DNA of 64,000 nucleotides from Chara braunii (GCA_003427395.1 BFEA01000066.1:3247169-3311168); one strand, 5' to 3'; numbered from the stretch's first letter, positions 1-12,594 are shown. The notes: a model not told the origin generated them from the sequence alone. Program-made: numbers and translations.

Positions 1-420
1 TATCGACCTATTGTCTTACCATTCTGGTTATTGACACCTGACTGAGGTCGTTCGTGTGGCTACGGCCCGACTCTGGTCCGCACGGGTTAGGTCGGCCTGC
101 GGAAGAGATCGACCCCTCAGTTAGGCCAATCAGAAGCGTCACGTTGTTGACTACCACACACCTAGCTTAGAGGTAGTGCACTGTGGCTGGGGAGACTCTC
201 ACCAGAGGCCCAAGCGTGTGGTCAGCCGCTTCGTTAGACATTAAGCAATGAGTTAGTGTAAATTTCGGATTTGAAAATTGAGTTTCTCTCTTTCTATATA
301 TGTCTCTCTCTATCACTTCATATATATTTATATATCAACTTGTTTCACTACCAGAGAAAAAAAAGAAAAAAAATACGTGTAATCTTCGACGAAGTTGATT
401 AGATGACGATGCATGACACG

Positions 421-1052
421 TGACGACGATGAGTGATCAAACAACACACTACATAGGCGGTAACGGAACCTGTAATCATTACTTGCTTCATCCCCAACTG
501 GAGGAAAATACTTTGCAGAGCACAACTCACAGTCTTGTTAACGCCTCTCGCACCCACTTCATTATCGAGTTGACCCTCTCCGCGCACACACGGCGGCTAG
601 CTCCCCGTCACATCGTCCCGCTTGAGCCTTACATAGTGAGGATGCTAAAACCTCTCTCTTGTCTGCTCGTCCGAGAAGGTTGCAGTGGCGATTTTCTCTC
701 GCCCTGGTTCTCACATGTGTCCCCCTCTCTCTGGTTTCCCACACGCTGAAGTCAAGTTGACGTCAGCATCCCGAGCACACATACTGCATTCGCACACACG
801 GTCTAGCCTCTCTCGCGCGTGTATCATGGTCTCAGTCTGTTTTCCGCCGTCGTGAGCGAGCCTCCCATGACCGCCTAGCGACCTTGGTCCCGCTCATGTC
901 ACCGCGACCTGGCCTCTTGGCCCCTCTCCAAGGGTTCTGCAAGCGGGTGATCCCCTCGCCACCGGTCCCATATGTGCTAGGACTAGGTCGCCTCTGCGTC
1001 ACTCATTTCAGACTCACCTTCAGAGTCCCGGTCGACATGATGCACTTCCTTG
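421..1052 (+). repeat. Dispersed repeat R1, copy 1
   Basis: About 630 bp that recurs in the same orientation at 18,702-19,333 with roughly 90% identity by eye. Shared landmarks include the start ACGACGATGAGTGATCAAAC and an internal GTATCATGGTCTCAGTCTG. Flanks outside the pair are unrelated. The short ORFs inside are shifted or interrupted between copies, so I do not regard it as coding. It may be a fragment of an LTR or another non-coding repeat. I found no convincing TG/CA ends or target duplication. Confidence 0.8.
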
Positions 1053-2264
1053 GTCGTAGTTCCGGTAGAAGAATCATCCTTGTGGTAAGTAACAGTCACC
1101 CTTATACCCACAATGACTCCGTCACACCTGCACCTTCGCTCAACTTTGTTGCGAGCCTCGGTAATCGGCGCCTGCATTCCCTCGTCTCTCCTCATTTCCT
1201 GCTCCCTGTGGCCACATACATTAATTTTTAATCTCACCTCCCCCACAGGCTTGCCATAGGACAGTATGGTTTCCACTAGGGTACACTTCTCATCTTCACG
1301 CTCCCACATCCAAGAATATTTCATATACCTTCGCCTATAGCCACGCAGGCCATTTCGGTTTGCCATAGCCACTTCTTCGGATGATGGCCGATGCTACGTC
1401 AACAACGCCTCCCAATCGTGACAATCTCGTCCTCACGTCAGGCACAGCTAGTCAAGTTGCCTATAACACGACAACCCGCTTTCTTATAGGGTCGCCACAC
1501 GTAGGGCTACCCGAGTTTTAAACGAACATACTCAAACCGTTTTTGGATCGATTAGAGAATAAATAAATAAGATAAAATTAGAACAATAAAAATAAAGGAA
1601 ACGAAATCAACTAAAGAGGACGAGGGCTCCAACGATCATATCACTTTCAGAGCACATCATTATCAATCGCCGACCGCTTTGGGTTTGGTGTGAAAACTAC
1701 CATTATTTCGACCCTGGTCCCATAATGGGATCCCGACGGCGTCCCCCCCCCCCCTTCATAAAGGACTACTGGGCTTCCCCTGACAGGTACCAGCGTCCGA
1801 TGGCAAGGAGGGCATTTATGACCTTCCGCGAGGGGGTGATAAGCCTCCTACCGAAGAAGTCACGGGTTGCCCTTCTTTTGGGGCCTCACTGCGCGGCGTT
1901 CAGTCGGTACTTCTGTGATATAATAAGATACGAAAAGCTAGTCGGTCTGAGCCGCCAGTTCTCTATCATGGTTCATAAACGAACCGTTAGTTCCTCGTGA
2001 AAAGTCAAAGGAGGGAAATCAAGTAAGGAAATTGGTAATAATGAACTAATAATAATAATAATAATAGCAAAAAAAAGGGAAATGAAGAAAAGGGGAAAAG
2101 CATAGCGTCAGCGCCAGTCGTACCACTAAATCGCTCCTGATGAAATGACGATCCAGATTGGGGCGCAGGTCTGACGCGTGACCTCTACCATTTTCCTCTT
2201 CCCTTCTTTTATTTTATTTTTCGGAGCTTTCTCCCCTTTTTTTTAAATGGTGACTGTTACTTCT
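1053..2264. other. No gene seen
   Basis: AT-rich patches near 1,555-1,600, a short C run near 1,745 and an (ATA)n-like stretch near 2,047. ORFs here lack recognisable domains and are not repeated elsewhere in the window. Confidence 0.5.
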
Positions 2265-2265
2265 G

Positions 2266-2596
2266 CAGCGTGTATTCCATTGTCTCGGAAACATTCTCCC
2301 ATATCACAACCTGCATAAGGAGCAAGAAATTGAAGAGGAGCAAGATCTGATGCAGTGGCTGCTATCGTGCTACAATAATATAATATTTTAAAGCCGCTTC
2401 TGAAAGAATTTTCACTAATTGTGCTACGGTCGAACGCTTCTGACCAATTGCTACATACACACAATACAACTTTTCTTTCTCAGAGGCACCTTTTGCATTG
2501 ATCTGCTTCTGATTTAATATAGTATTAATAGCTATAGTAGTCTTACCTGTTTCCAATAATAAGTTCTCGTTGACCACGACCTATTGGAACGACTAT
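2266..2596 (-). pseudogene. atp1: Mitochondrial ATP synthase alpha subunit fragment (NUMT-like relic)
   Basis: On the minus strand the translation follows the nucleotide-binding domain of the F1 ATPase alpha subunit. It runs from [13 protein letters not shown] through the end of the Walker A region ([16 protein letters not shown]), then [20 protein letters not shown], and on to [18 protein letters not shown] and [12 protein letters not shown]. The family protein is about 500 residues; only about 105 are covered. A short deletion removes the residues just before TGKT and shifts the frame. A second small insertion shifts it again before ATASD, so the copy cannot be translated. In plants this gene is mitochondrial, so this is most simply mitochondrial DNA moved to the nucleus. 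Nothing else mitochondrial is visible on either side. Confidence 0.85.
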
Positions 2597-3280
2597 AAGG
2601 GTCCGACGTGCAGTCAAAAGGAACACATCGACTATCGCTATCCCACCTCCGCACTTAGCCCCGATCATGACCGTCAGGGCCTAACACGAGGCTGACCATG
2701 CTACCCCCTTTTTCATCACACTAAACAACCCCAATGTCACTTCAGTTTCGGAACAGTATACACTGTAAGGCAAGGTGCCTGACCTGCGTGGTACCACGGG
2801 AAAGCCCAGTATCTGGGCCTGCCAATCCCACACGACACTGCTGACCGGTGTCGGGGTTACGGCGGTAGGTGAACGGATGGGTCGACACACAGCGGTAAGT
2901 GAGCGGATGGACTGGTTCGTAGCGGAGGGTCGGGACACGGCGCCCTCCGACATGATACCAAACCCCCACCCAGCGTCCCCGCTGGGCCAAAACGACGCAC
3001 CAGTTAGTATAAAAGAAAACAACGATAATAGCATTCTCATTCATTCTCGCAGTGATGCGTAAGGAAGTCCGCATGGCAACTCTGCACTAAGTGTGAACTT
3101 GCACTTATCGCAGCACATACATCAATTTTTTTTTATTTTTTTTTTGTTAGGCGAATATTTTCTCTCTTTCATCGTGTCATAGCCCCGCCTGACCTACGCA
3201 GTCTTTTTCCCTATTCTCCCTCAGTTGCGTAGTCCTCTCATTTTTACGACATTCTCTCAGTCTGTCTTTACCGCTGCACG

Positions 3281-3307
3281 TTTTTTTTTTTTTTTTTTTT
3301 TTTTTTT
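3281..3307. repeat. Poly(T) run, 27 nt
   Basis: Uninterrupted T run 18 bp before the ATG of the Arg-rich ORF relic at 3,325. Confidence 0.95.
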
Positions 3308-3324
3308 CAACCCCATCTTGCACC

Positions 3325-3792
3325 ATGCCTGAAGCACGTAGAGGACAGGGAAGAGGTAGAGGCGGAAGAGCAGGGAAAAACCGTGAAGAGCCACCATCTC
3401 GTGCAAGGCGCGCGTATAGCTCAGAGGAGGAAGAAGATGAGGGACGTTGATATGGCTATACAAGACCATACCCACGTCACTCACTTGCCAACTGGCATGA
3501 AAGAACCCCATCTCCGACGAAGATGGAGTACTTTCAAAAAAAATTTGAGGCGCGCTACGGTGCCCCAAGCCTCTCCTCTCTTTCGTACTCCCCCAGAGCC
3601 CCCACTCCTCCTTCACCAAGCAGGGACCTGGTGACTGTACCATCACCTTCCCTTCCATCTACCGTTTCTCCCTCTTCTCATCTTAATAATTGCACTCTTC
3701 TCTGCATCCTTTTTCTTGTCTCTTTACTTCAGATTGAGTTCATGGTTGTCTTCCATATCTTGTATAAACGCGATGTTCTCTCGATTTTCTAA
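3325..3792 (+). pseudogene. Arg-rich ORF relic, possibly retroelement Gag N-terminus
   Basis: An ATG at 3,325 opens a frame rich in Arg and Gly (MPEARRGQGRGRGGRAG), followed by an acidic stretch (SSEEEEDEG). A TGA at 3,448 interrupts it. The same frame then continues with TPSPTKMEYFQKKFEARYG and a Pro/Ser-rich tail to 3,792. I do not recognise the family. The basic, then acidic, then Pro-rich composition resembles N-termini of plant retroelement Gag proteins, but no capsid domain or zinc knuckle follows. The poly(T) run and a polypyrimidine-AG near 3,731 are nearby. It may equally be a chance frame. Confidence 0.25.
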
Positions 3793-5895
3793 ATTTTTTT
3801 CTTTCAATTTTTCAGTTCATGTCACACTTTATAACGTTCTTGGTCTGAGAGTCTGAATACCTTGAGGCCGTGGTGCAGGTTCCTTGTGAACCAGGTCACT
3901 TGACGGCCACCGAATAAATTTAAGAAGGATTTTTATCTTGCTTTCTCATCTGCTGTTGACTTAACTTGCCGCTGAAGAAGTTACTCTGTCCCTTGCTCTG
4001 ATAGTGATGCCAGGGATGTTGTCCATATGATATTAGCATTGAGGATACACATTCAGTCTGCCATGTCGGGGATAGAGTATACCAAACCCCTTTTTCTGTT
4101 CTCTGGCCTGAGTGAGACGTCTCTCTCTACTTCTCAAGCAAAGCAGGGGATACTAAACCCTGTTTTCTTCCTTTGGTCTGAGCGAGGCATGTCCTCAATT
4201 TCTCACATAAATGAAGGGGAATACCAAACTCCTGTACTTCTCTCTGGCCTTGAGGCTCTTGAAGTGTCTGCATGATCCTTCAAAACAGCAATCTCACAGC
4301 CCCAACATACAGACTTCCTAGCAAGCAATCATCAATCAACAATTAATTAGAAATAAATAAATTAAAAAACCCATAATAAAATAATAAATAAACATAAATA
4401 GCTCTTCACACCCAAGAGTTATTGATTGCCTTGATTTTGACCCACCATTGGCTAGGAATGACAGACCTCCCGTCAATTTGTCATACCCTATTCGGCCCGC
4501 CTCAGGTCAGGACCAATCAGACCATTTGTCTAGACAACTCCTTTAACCTGTCTCCAGGTCAGGACCACCATACCCACTACTCAAGCATGATGATCGTTTG
4601 GCACTCTCGCCAGGACACCCAGACTATAGCGGCTTTGGTCACCCTATGACAGTAAACCTCTTGTTAGTCAAACTGTCTCGAACCCGGATTTGACCAATGC
4701 TGTCGGGGACTGACTCACCCACCTGTTTTTGGCCTAGGGCGCTGGCTGCCCCGCCCAAATTTTTGAACGTGGGACCCGGTCTAACCACGGTTCCAGGCTC
4801 TGGCGAACCTCACTGGATTGAAACCTCTGACTGCGGTAGGGTTCCGGCTGACCCCTTTTGACCTCACAAGCCAGACCCCCGGAGTCTTAGCCTCAGTCAA
4901 CTACGGAAGTCGACACTTGCGTCGGGGACCTGCCGACCCCACCATATTGCAACCTACTGTGGTAAGGCTCTGGCTAGCCCCGACAATCAATGCATCTTAA
5001 GGTTAGAGATGAAAATCCCAGGCACAGACAACCAACATACATTTCATGCCCACAATCAAACAGTCCATGCCCCAGATAACAGAACAATCATTTCTCAAGA
5101 GACGTCCCTTCAGTCTCAAGAGGCACTGAACAACAACAAACAACAACCGACAATGCATTCTCTGAAGACCTCTCGTCTGCCTTAGGGAATACAAAGTGCT
5201 GACCCCAGAGAGGTCCCTTCCCTCATTTGAGATTACTTCCAAGAGACCTCCCATCAGCCTCGAGGAAGCATAGAGATACTGGTTCCAGAGAGGTTCTTTC
5301 TCATCTGGAGCTGAAGGTAGGTAACTTAGCTCAAAAGCTTAAAGTCCCCCAGTTGACAAGTCTCTGGTCAAGCACGGTTGAACCTCTTTATGCCCACCTT
5401 CCTGATAGCTTTCTCGGACAGGCAGCTTAGCCAGCAAGAAGTCCCTCTACAGACAACTCTTTAATTAAATAAAGTTGAACTTTCTTGAGCCTGTCAGACT
5501 CTCTTAGTTATAAGGGATCAATACTGATTACTCTTTGGTGTGCCACAACCACGAGTTATTTGAACTTGATACTGCATTAATATTATGAACCTTTTTTATT
5601 GTAAAGATGTCCTCTGCTCAGACGTAAGATACTCATGGATCGACTGTGACTCTGCATTAATAACTTTGATCTCCTTATCTCTGGAGGAAAATTAATTCAG
5701 ATGCACAGACGGACGTAAATCATCTGAAAGATTTTTCTCGAGTTTCTCGTATCAAAATATGACATGCTGAATATTAACACACTGAACTTATCATGCAGGA
5801 ATAATCAATGTCTGCTAAACTTTAGTCCTTTTCAGTGTCTTGCTGTCTCACTGTGCTTACTCTCAATTTTCTGGAACGGTCTTCTTATTGGAAAA
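3793..5895. repeat. Non-coding stretch with short tandem duplications
   Basis: Three imperfect copies of a unit of about 80 bp lie at 4,069-4,260, each containing GGGRATACYAAAC and then a CTCTGGCCTGAG-like core. Paired copies of about 85 bp lie at 5,165-5,310, sharing CCAGAGAGGT. No reading frame is conserved across the copies. It lies 3' of element 1 in that element's orientation, so it could be LTR or flank. Confidence 0.5.
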
Positions 5896-5928
5896 CTTTC
5901 CTTTCTTTCCTTTCTTTCCTTTCCTTCC
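5896..5928 (-). repeat. Purine tract (minus strand) / (CTTTC)n
   Basis: 33 nt of pure pyrimidine on the plus strand. It lies about 90 bp past the integrase end of element 1 in element orientation, where a polypurine tract would be expected. No TG dinucleotide follows directly, so it may only be a microsatellite. Confidence 0.4.
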
Positions 5929-6021
5929 GGTCACTGTGGGAACTAGGTCCGGGTCTCTGAAGATGAACTTACGGAGTCTTGACCCTGATACCATGTCATG
6001 AACTCTTGAGCCATCTATCTC

Positions 6022-8458
6022 TTAAATCTCATAAACTTTGCTCTCTCCCTCTCTTGTAATCCTGTAAGGACCAAGCCGTCTAGGCTCCAACCGTTTAGTC
6101 AATTGAGTCTCAAGAGAGTTATAAAATAAGAGGACAATATCACCAATCTTTAATTTTTCTTTCCGTATGTGCCTCTTCTTGTTCCATCTCTCTTGGTCTG
6201 ACAATCTGCTTGTTGTCATTCTCTCTGCTGCATCAATTACCACATGGTCAACCTCTCATAATTTGTCTCATTCTGATTTGAAGTAACTCTGAAATGAAAT
6301 ATTCTCTGTCACTCTCTTGACTCGACCATGTCTTGATTATGTTCTCAATAGGCAAAGTAGCATAACAACCGTACAATAGAGTAAATAAAGCATAACCAAT
6401 CGTTCTCTTGACTGTAATATTGTCAGCATAGACAGCGACCCTCAATACTTTTGATCAGTTATTGAGATTTTCTTCACACCACTTAGCCAATGAATCTTTC
6501 AAGGTCCTGTGACCTCTCTCAACCAATGCATTTGCTTGAGGATGATAAGTAATTACATACAAGATTCTGACACCAAGTCTGAGAGTGGTTCTTCTTACAA
6601 TCTTGTTTCTGAATTCTGATCCTCTATCTGAGATAAATGCTTTGATGAAGGGATATTTGAGATAAATCTCCTCTATCCAGTCAGCCACTTGTTTGGTTGT
6701 CTTCCTTTTCAGAGTCTTTGCATGAACATAACCAGAGAAATTATCTTTAATGTTCAGTATGTGTCTCATTCCTCCCTTGCCTGAGGGCATGATGACGAGA
6801 TCCAGATGAAGTCAACTGCCCAGGTCTATTAGAATAGTAGGAAATAAAGGTTCAATCATCCTTGTTGTAGACCTCTTCTAGCACAACACGCAGAACTTAA
6901 AAAATATATAAATGATGTCTCTCGTGCCAGGTCAAAAGTAAAGTTTAATTGTCTTAGAGTAGGTTGCTTCATCAGTCATGCGGCCACCAGCAACCCCCTC
7001 ATGTAGAGCGACAATTATTCATTCAGTCTGAACTTTTTCCTTGAATTTTTGCAGTAATATTCCATTAGCTGTTCACTTTTCATTTTCTTTTCAATCGCCT
7101 AGTAATTCTCGTCATATTCTTCAAAGATGAACGGTATCTCTTCCTCTCTCTTTCCATCTTCCTCTTTCTTTTCAGTTGTTTCCTCATCTTTTGACCCAAA
7201 ACTTTTCCCAGTTTCATTGACAGCTACAACTGCTGCACTGATCCTGTCATACCAATCATTTTGTTCTTCATTCTCTTCTTTTTCAAGAATCAATTCATAA
7301 ACATAGGCTTCGTTTTTTTTTTTCCAACTGTCTTTCTCTTCAGGCCATAAGCTCCATTTATAGGAACTTGGAGCCTTATAATCTTAATCCTCCTCCTCAT
7401 TCAGGAAGTTATCAACATAGGCAGATTCTTCTATGAAACCGTTAATATCTTCATCTTCATTTTTTCTCCATTTGATCCGGCTTAAGCCATCTGCCCTGTT
7501 CTTCTCAGTATGAATCTTTTCCAATTTAAAATCAAAAGTCCAAGTGACAACAATCCGTCTGCTTACTGTTGAGTCTACTTGTTGATGCTTTTGAATGACA
7601 CCAATCACAGCAGATGCATCAGTCCTCAGGATGAATCTCCTTCCAAGCACGTGTTGTCTGAAGCACCTGAGATTGTGGATGATGATCAGTAGCTATTTCT
7701 TGAACTAGGTGTAACCTCTGTCTGTCGAATTAAGGGTTCTACTCTCAAATCTCAAAGGTCGTTATTTTCCATTTTGATCCTTTTGAATAAGTACACCCCC
7801 AAGAACTACCGATCCTCCATCTGCCTTCCCTCTTCATCATCATAGAAAGACAATCCCAACACTACTTCCCCATCCTTTAATATTTTTTGTAGGGTTTCAA
7901 CGGCAACTTGTATTTTCTCTATCCATGATAAGTCAGCCCCTTGTCTCACCATCTCTCTTAGAGGCTCTAGAATCCACAAACACCTAAGAAACTCCTGACA
8001 TCCGTCACTTTTTTGAGAGGCAAAGGCCAGTTCAGAATTTTATCTATTTTCTTGGGATCGAGACTCCTACCCTTGGAGAAGCATCTAAAACCCACGATGG
8101 TTACCTCTGTCTGAAAGAGAAGAGACTTTGGCCTGATGGCAGTCAGATTGTATTTCTGAAGCCTCTCTAGGACCCACTTTACCCCTTCAACATGTTCCCA
8201 GATAAACTTCCTGACTCAATCAACAACCAAAGTCTCATCCCTTACTATATGTCTCTTCACAGGATTATCATCAATATAAGGGTTGATTATTTCAGGTGAG
8301 ATATCCTGCATGACTTGGATCATATCCCTTGGAACCACTACCACACCATTGGTCCAACCTTGAGGTACCACACACATTTGAATGAGACCCCTCGGCGTGT
8401 GCATGACAGTCATTGGTCGGCTGGCGGGATCAATAAGAAACTGATCGTTGTAGGTATT
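6022..8458 (-). pseudogene. pol: Pol fragment: RT core, RNase H and integrase of element 1
   Basis: The translation starts inside RT at DQFLIDPASRPMT, then MHTPRGLIQMCVVPQGWTN and the catalytic YIDD (about 8,275). The RT connection follows (KVTDVRSFLGV), then RNase H (ILRTDASAVIGVIQ and EKNRADGLSR). Integrase has a core with FISDRGSEF and NALVERGHRTLK, which are the second D and the E of DDE. The C-terminal domain reads IGDIVLLFYNSLETQ and LGPYRI. Frameshifts and stops break it repeatedly, for example near 8,215, 7,650 and 6,450. No chromodomain is visible. The RT N-terminal part is absent from this strand because it lies in the inverted block next door. Confidence 0.85.
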
Positions 8459-9659
8459 TAACTATCTACATTAATCAAGTAAAAATATGAGCTTTAGTGG
8501 ACTCTAGGGCGGAAATGATACTTATTTCTCAGAAGGCAATGGAAGTTTGCGACCCAACCATTGATAGGTCCTCGAAACAAATACTAAGTAATATTGTTGG
8601 AGAACTCTTCGTGGCAGGATTTATTGACAACTTGCCTATCAGGGTTGGGATGATGTCAGTCGAGCTATTGGGGTTCGTGGTACCAGGCCTAGATCATGAT
8701 TGTATTCTGGGCACTCCTTTCTTACACAGGATGAAAGCGGTTCAGTTCTTTAGTCATGAAGGGTCGTCCTGACTTACAGGATCCAGAGACTGCACAAGAA
8801 CATACCTTTATGGTCTGCACTTCTCATCATTACAAGCATAGAGTGTCAGACAACTCGATCAGAAGGAAAAAAATTGTTGAGAAAATAAAAAAATTGAAGG
8901 GAAAAGACAAGTAAGATTTAAAGAAGAAGTTTTAGTCGATATCAATCAGATCTCAAAGATCATGAAAGCTCTTGGCAAACTCAAGGATGAAGATGGGCAG
9001 ATTGAGGCATTTAAAAAGGTTGTTGAGACTGCCAAGGGTGGAAGAATGGAATTAGAATTTGCATCAACTCATCATTTTTTAGGAAAATAGTCACTGGGTC
9101 GAAAAGAAAATACAAGCCCAAGGGGGTGAAGAAGAACCCGGTGACAATCCTAATAGAAAAGGATTATGACGAGGCACTGAAAAAAGAAAGGAGAATTATC
9201 AAAGCATTAAAGGAGTCTGCAAACTTGAGGAATAGGGTCACTAGGGAAAGATTTGACACAATGAATATAGACTCAGATCAGTTTATCCTACCTAAGGAGA
9301 AGGAGTAAATCTTCAAAGTATGTCAGGAGTTCTCTGGTGCATTTTCTTTTAATGATGAAGAAAGAGGGCGGTTGAACGTGGATATGATCAAGATGGCAAA
9401 AATTTGGACAGTTGATCATATTCCATGGAATGACAGGCCGACCAAGTATGCCCTGAAAGAAGAGGCAGAGGTGGTAAAGTATCTCGATAAGAAAATTGCA
9501 TTTAATGTTGTTGAACCTGCTAATGGACTGTATGCTAACCACTGGTTTTCCTTTTGGAAACGAGGGGGTGGATTGAGGTGGATACAAAATCTTCAGAAGC
9601 TCAACTCAGTAACGGTACGTGATGCAGGTAGTCTCGAATCTCTGTTTACATCCAGGTAA
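8459..9659 (+). pseudogene. pol: Inverted block: protease and RT N-terminus of element 1
   Basis: On the plus strand, opposite to the rest of the element, the frame reads INQVKI, a stop, ALVDSRAEMILIS, then PGLDHDCILGTPFLHRM. This is a retropepsin whose active site Asp-Thr/Ser-Gly has become DSR. A Lys/Glu-rich linker follows, and then the RT N-terminus (RLNVDMIKMAKIWTV, LRWIQNLQKLNSVTVRDAGS). It ends exactly where the RT core is missing: the core resumes on the minus strand at 8,458. Element 3 has the same order collinear (54.2-55.4 kb), so this piece belongs here and was inverted. About 25 RT codons, up to DLYSGY, appear lost at the junction. Confidence 0.85.
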
Positions 9660-11383
9660 GGTTTTGTTAACTTGACTGGGGAAAAATGCCCTAGGTAGTT
9701 AACTTCCATTCTTTTCTTTTCAATTAGTTTCCTCAGTTTATCTCTCAACTTGGGCGCTAAAGTCATTGTCTCCTTAAAAGACAATGTCACTTCTGTTTCC
9801 TCTGACATTTTAGTAATTACATTTGTAAGTACAGTATCATCCTCCAACTCACTCTTGAGAATGAATTTTATCTTCTTCCCTTGCTCATTCTTTTTAAATA
9901 GAGGTTCTGGTTCTTGATCATCAAGAATGTCAATTAGAGTCTCCTCAACCTTCCTTTTCTTATTTTCCTCTATCATTTGTGGCGTGAAGCGTGCTTGAAG
10001 ATTCCCCACTTCTCCAATCATTGCACAGGGTTTCATTATGAGTTCTGGTGGTAGATCACCCTTAAAAGACATCATGTTGACCGAACTGACAGACTTGCTA
10101 GGATAAAGTGTCACTAACTCAGAAGGAATCTGAGAAGGGAAGCCCCCTCATCGGACATGTCTTTCATTAAAGTTAGAGACTGCAGTGGTAAATCAATCAA
10201 TGCAAGATCGGTTTTCTGCACAAGTCCCTCAGGCAAATCACCCGTAAAGAAGTAGACATCCACATTAGCTTTTCTCTTCTTCTTTTTCTTCATCTTCTCT
10301 TCATGTTTAAGGGCAAAAAGTCTCATACCTCCAGGATGCCTAGGATCTAATTTGTTCCATTAACTATCACAGACATGACCCATTGCATCCTTCTTAGCCA
10401 CCCCACTTTTCACATCCTCTTCCAGAGGCTTACAATAGGTGGTAGTGTGACCTTCTTCCTCACAATAGTAACAGACAAAACTTTTCCTTGGACGTTCATC
10501 ATACTGTCTTCTCTCTCTGTTCTCCTTTCCACCATTTCCTACGTTCTTTCTTGACCTGGAAGAATCTCCCCTCTTACCATAACCATCATCATCATCATCA
10601 TCTTCATCTTCGCTTATAGCCTTCTTCTTCCCTTTTTCATCAGTGACATGGTTAGCAGCATGTAATTGACCATAACTCGTTGAATAAGATTTTCTACACT
10701 CAAATTGTTCCCTCTGTTCATACCATTCTTAGTATCCCAGTCTTTGACCAATGTGCTGATCTGATCCAATGACTATTTCTTGTGAGTAACCGTAGGTAGA
10801 GTTCTAACTATCGCAACCATTTCATCCCATCTGAGAGGGTAGTGCTAAGCTTGATTGAGAACAGTCTGTCTCTCATTCTCTGTAAAATTACTCAGAAAAA
10901 TATGACATATTTGAGCCTCATGCAAATATGGGATTCTCTTGGCTGTTCTGATGGAAAGGAAGACATTGAAGGTGTCATACTTAGCTCTTCTGATGTTGAG
11001 TAGGTCCTTGGTAGTGGTTGAAACAAAGTCTTTCTCAAATTCTCTTTTCATTTTTTCTTTGATCTCTTTCGAGGTAGTGGCGCCTTCCATCAACTCTTGA
11101 ACAACCAACCTTGAATCAGTATCACGATAAGACAAAACGTGCTTGAGTCGCTGCTTGTCTGTCAATAACTGAACCCGGATAATTCATACTCATCCAATAA
11201 ATCATTTACTTGAGGCCCTCTGAAACATGAAATCCTCTCATCTTGTCTCTTTGCTCTTGCAATATATGATCCTCCTTTTATTGTGCCAACTCTCTCAACC
11301 AACTCCCTTATAACACCTACCAGAGCCTCTTCAATAGTTCCTGCAGAAGAACTTGGTCTCCCTCGTGCTGACATTTTGACCAT
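9660..11383 (-). pseudogene. gag: Gag of element 1
   Basis: The ATG at 11,383 gives MVKMSARGRPSSSAG, matching the element 3 Gag start MVKGPNAQRSRASSSAG. The capsid region continues as DKQRLKHVLSYRDTDSRLVV and DLLNIRRAKYDTFNVFL. An intact CCHC zinc knuckle (CYYCEEEGHTTTYC, spacing C-x2-C-x4-H-x4-C) lies at about 10,434-10,477. A Lys-rich block (10,326-10,114) and the pre-protease segment (10,114-9,660) follow. Frame breaks at 11,162, 10,845 and 10,114 make it non-functional. Gag would build the cytoplasmic particle and bind RNA through the knuckle. The frame stops at the inversion breakpoint. Confidence 0.8.
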
Positions 11384-11716
11384 AAACTTTCCTTATTACT
11401 CTGTTACCTCTCTTCCCGTCGCTTCTGTCTTCCCCTTTCTTATTTTTCAATCTCTTACTCTTCTTGCAAGAGATAAAGGTCCGTTTCTCTCTTCCCTTGT
11501 TTGCTCTACCCCTTGAGAGTTCTATACGTAGAGAGTGTAGGTAATAATAGACTGAGTGGTGATCAGAGGCAACACAACTCTTCACAGTCTTCCAATATAA
11601 TCCTCAATCAACTCTCTTTTATCATCCCTACTCAATCTTTTGTTATACCTTTTACAGTACCCCGGATCATAAAGTATCGTGTCATGTCTATAATCTCATA
11701 GTCAAATTGCATTGCT

Positions 11717-11961
11717 TATGAACCGTTGCTGATTCTTCTGGCAAGAGAGACTCGTTCTCTAGAAGAGTGATATGATATTCTCTCAGTAATTCCCACTTTG
11801 ACCACCTTGAGTAAGTAGCTGATCTCAGTCTGGTCAGTGACGGCTCTCAAGGCAGAATCTCCTATCCGATCAAAGAAAGGTTACAAAAACTCAAGTTCAT
11901 CTAATGTAGAGAGGTTTCTGTCTGAGATCCGAAGAGTCCCTTCTGTCTTAATAACTGTACC
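11717..11961 (-). pseudogene. Pre-gag module Q, element 1 copy
   Basis: The translation contains ALRAVTDQTEISYLLKV and later SSRERVSLARRIS, with one internal stop. The same module occurs upstream of gag in element 3 (51,585-51,878: AFRAITGQTKIRHLLDC, then ARDETILSRQRP). Family unknown. Conservation at protein level between two diverged elements suggests it was once translated. Confidence 0.55.
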
Positions 11962-12163
11962 TTCCAATACAATTCCGAATGTTAGCTGCTCAACTGTACC
12001 GGGTTATTATCGACCATCATGAATAGCGTAAGGAAACGTAGATCTCAGGATGAATATAGTCAGGGACCTCGAACAGGTGTTCAAAAGTATTTAGTAGTAG
12101 GGACTTTATCATCACTATGAAATCACTCTTCCTTGCATTACCTACTATGACAATCATCGGGCA

Positions 12164-12594
12164 CTGGCTTCCAGAACAGGCATCCAGTCTCTCCTGTCAT
12201 CAAAACCATCAGCAGTTAAGAAGCTACAGAGTCTCCTAAATTGCATTATTCCTTCTCTCTAAGTTACTTTCCTCTGTAATTTTTCCAGCCACTCTATTGT
12301 CCTTATAAGTCTGATATAAGCTGCTAACCGACATTCCAAATAATCAGCTTTCTTCTCTAAGCATACCAGAGCGTAGATTCTTACGTTCAGGCTGTCCTTA
12401 TTCAGAAACTTGACTACTGAAATGTGAAATATTATTCGCCCTCTTACACAAGTCTCATATCTCTGGATTACAAAAAGATTATTAGATGCAATTACTTCAT
12501 AAAATCTACCTCTCACAACAATTATTCTTGCTGCTGAGAGTATTCTTCTTGAACCCTCCTCACCTTTCATACAAAATCTATCATGGCTGACCAA
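12164..12594 (-). pseudogene. Pre-gag repeated domain, element 1 unit M5
   Basis: The frame contains IQRYETCVRGRIIFHISVVK and FLNKDSLNVRIY, and ends DDRRDWMPVLEAS. These line up with the Tyr-x-x-Cys, Val-Val-x-x-Phe, DIRPYV-like and DGxNWxPIxxA blocks of the other units. One stop at about 12,259 interrupts it. The domain matches no family I recognise. Confidence 0.6.
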
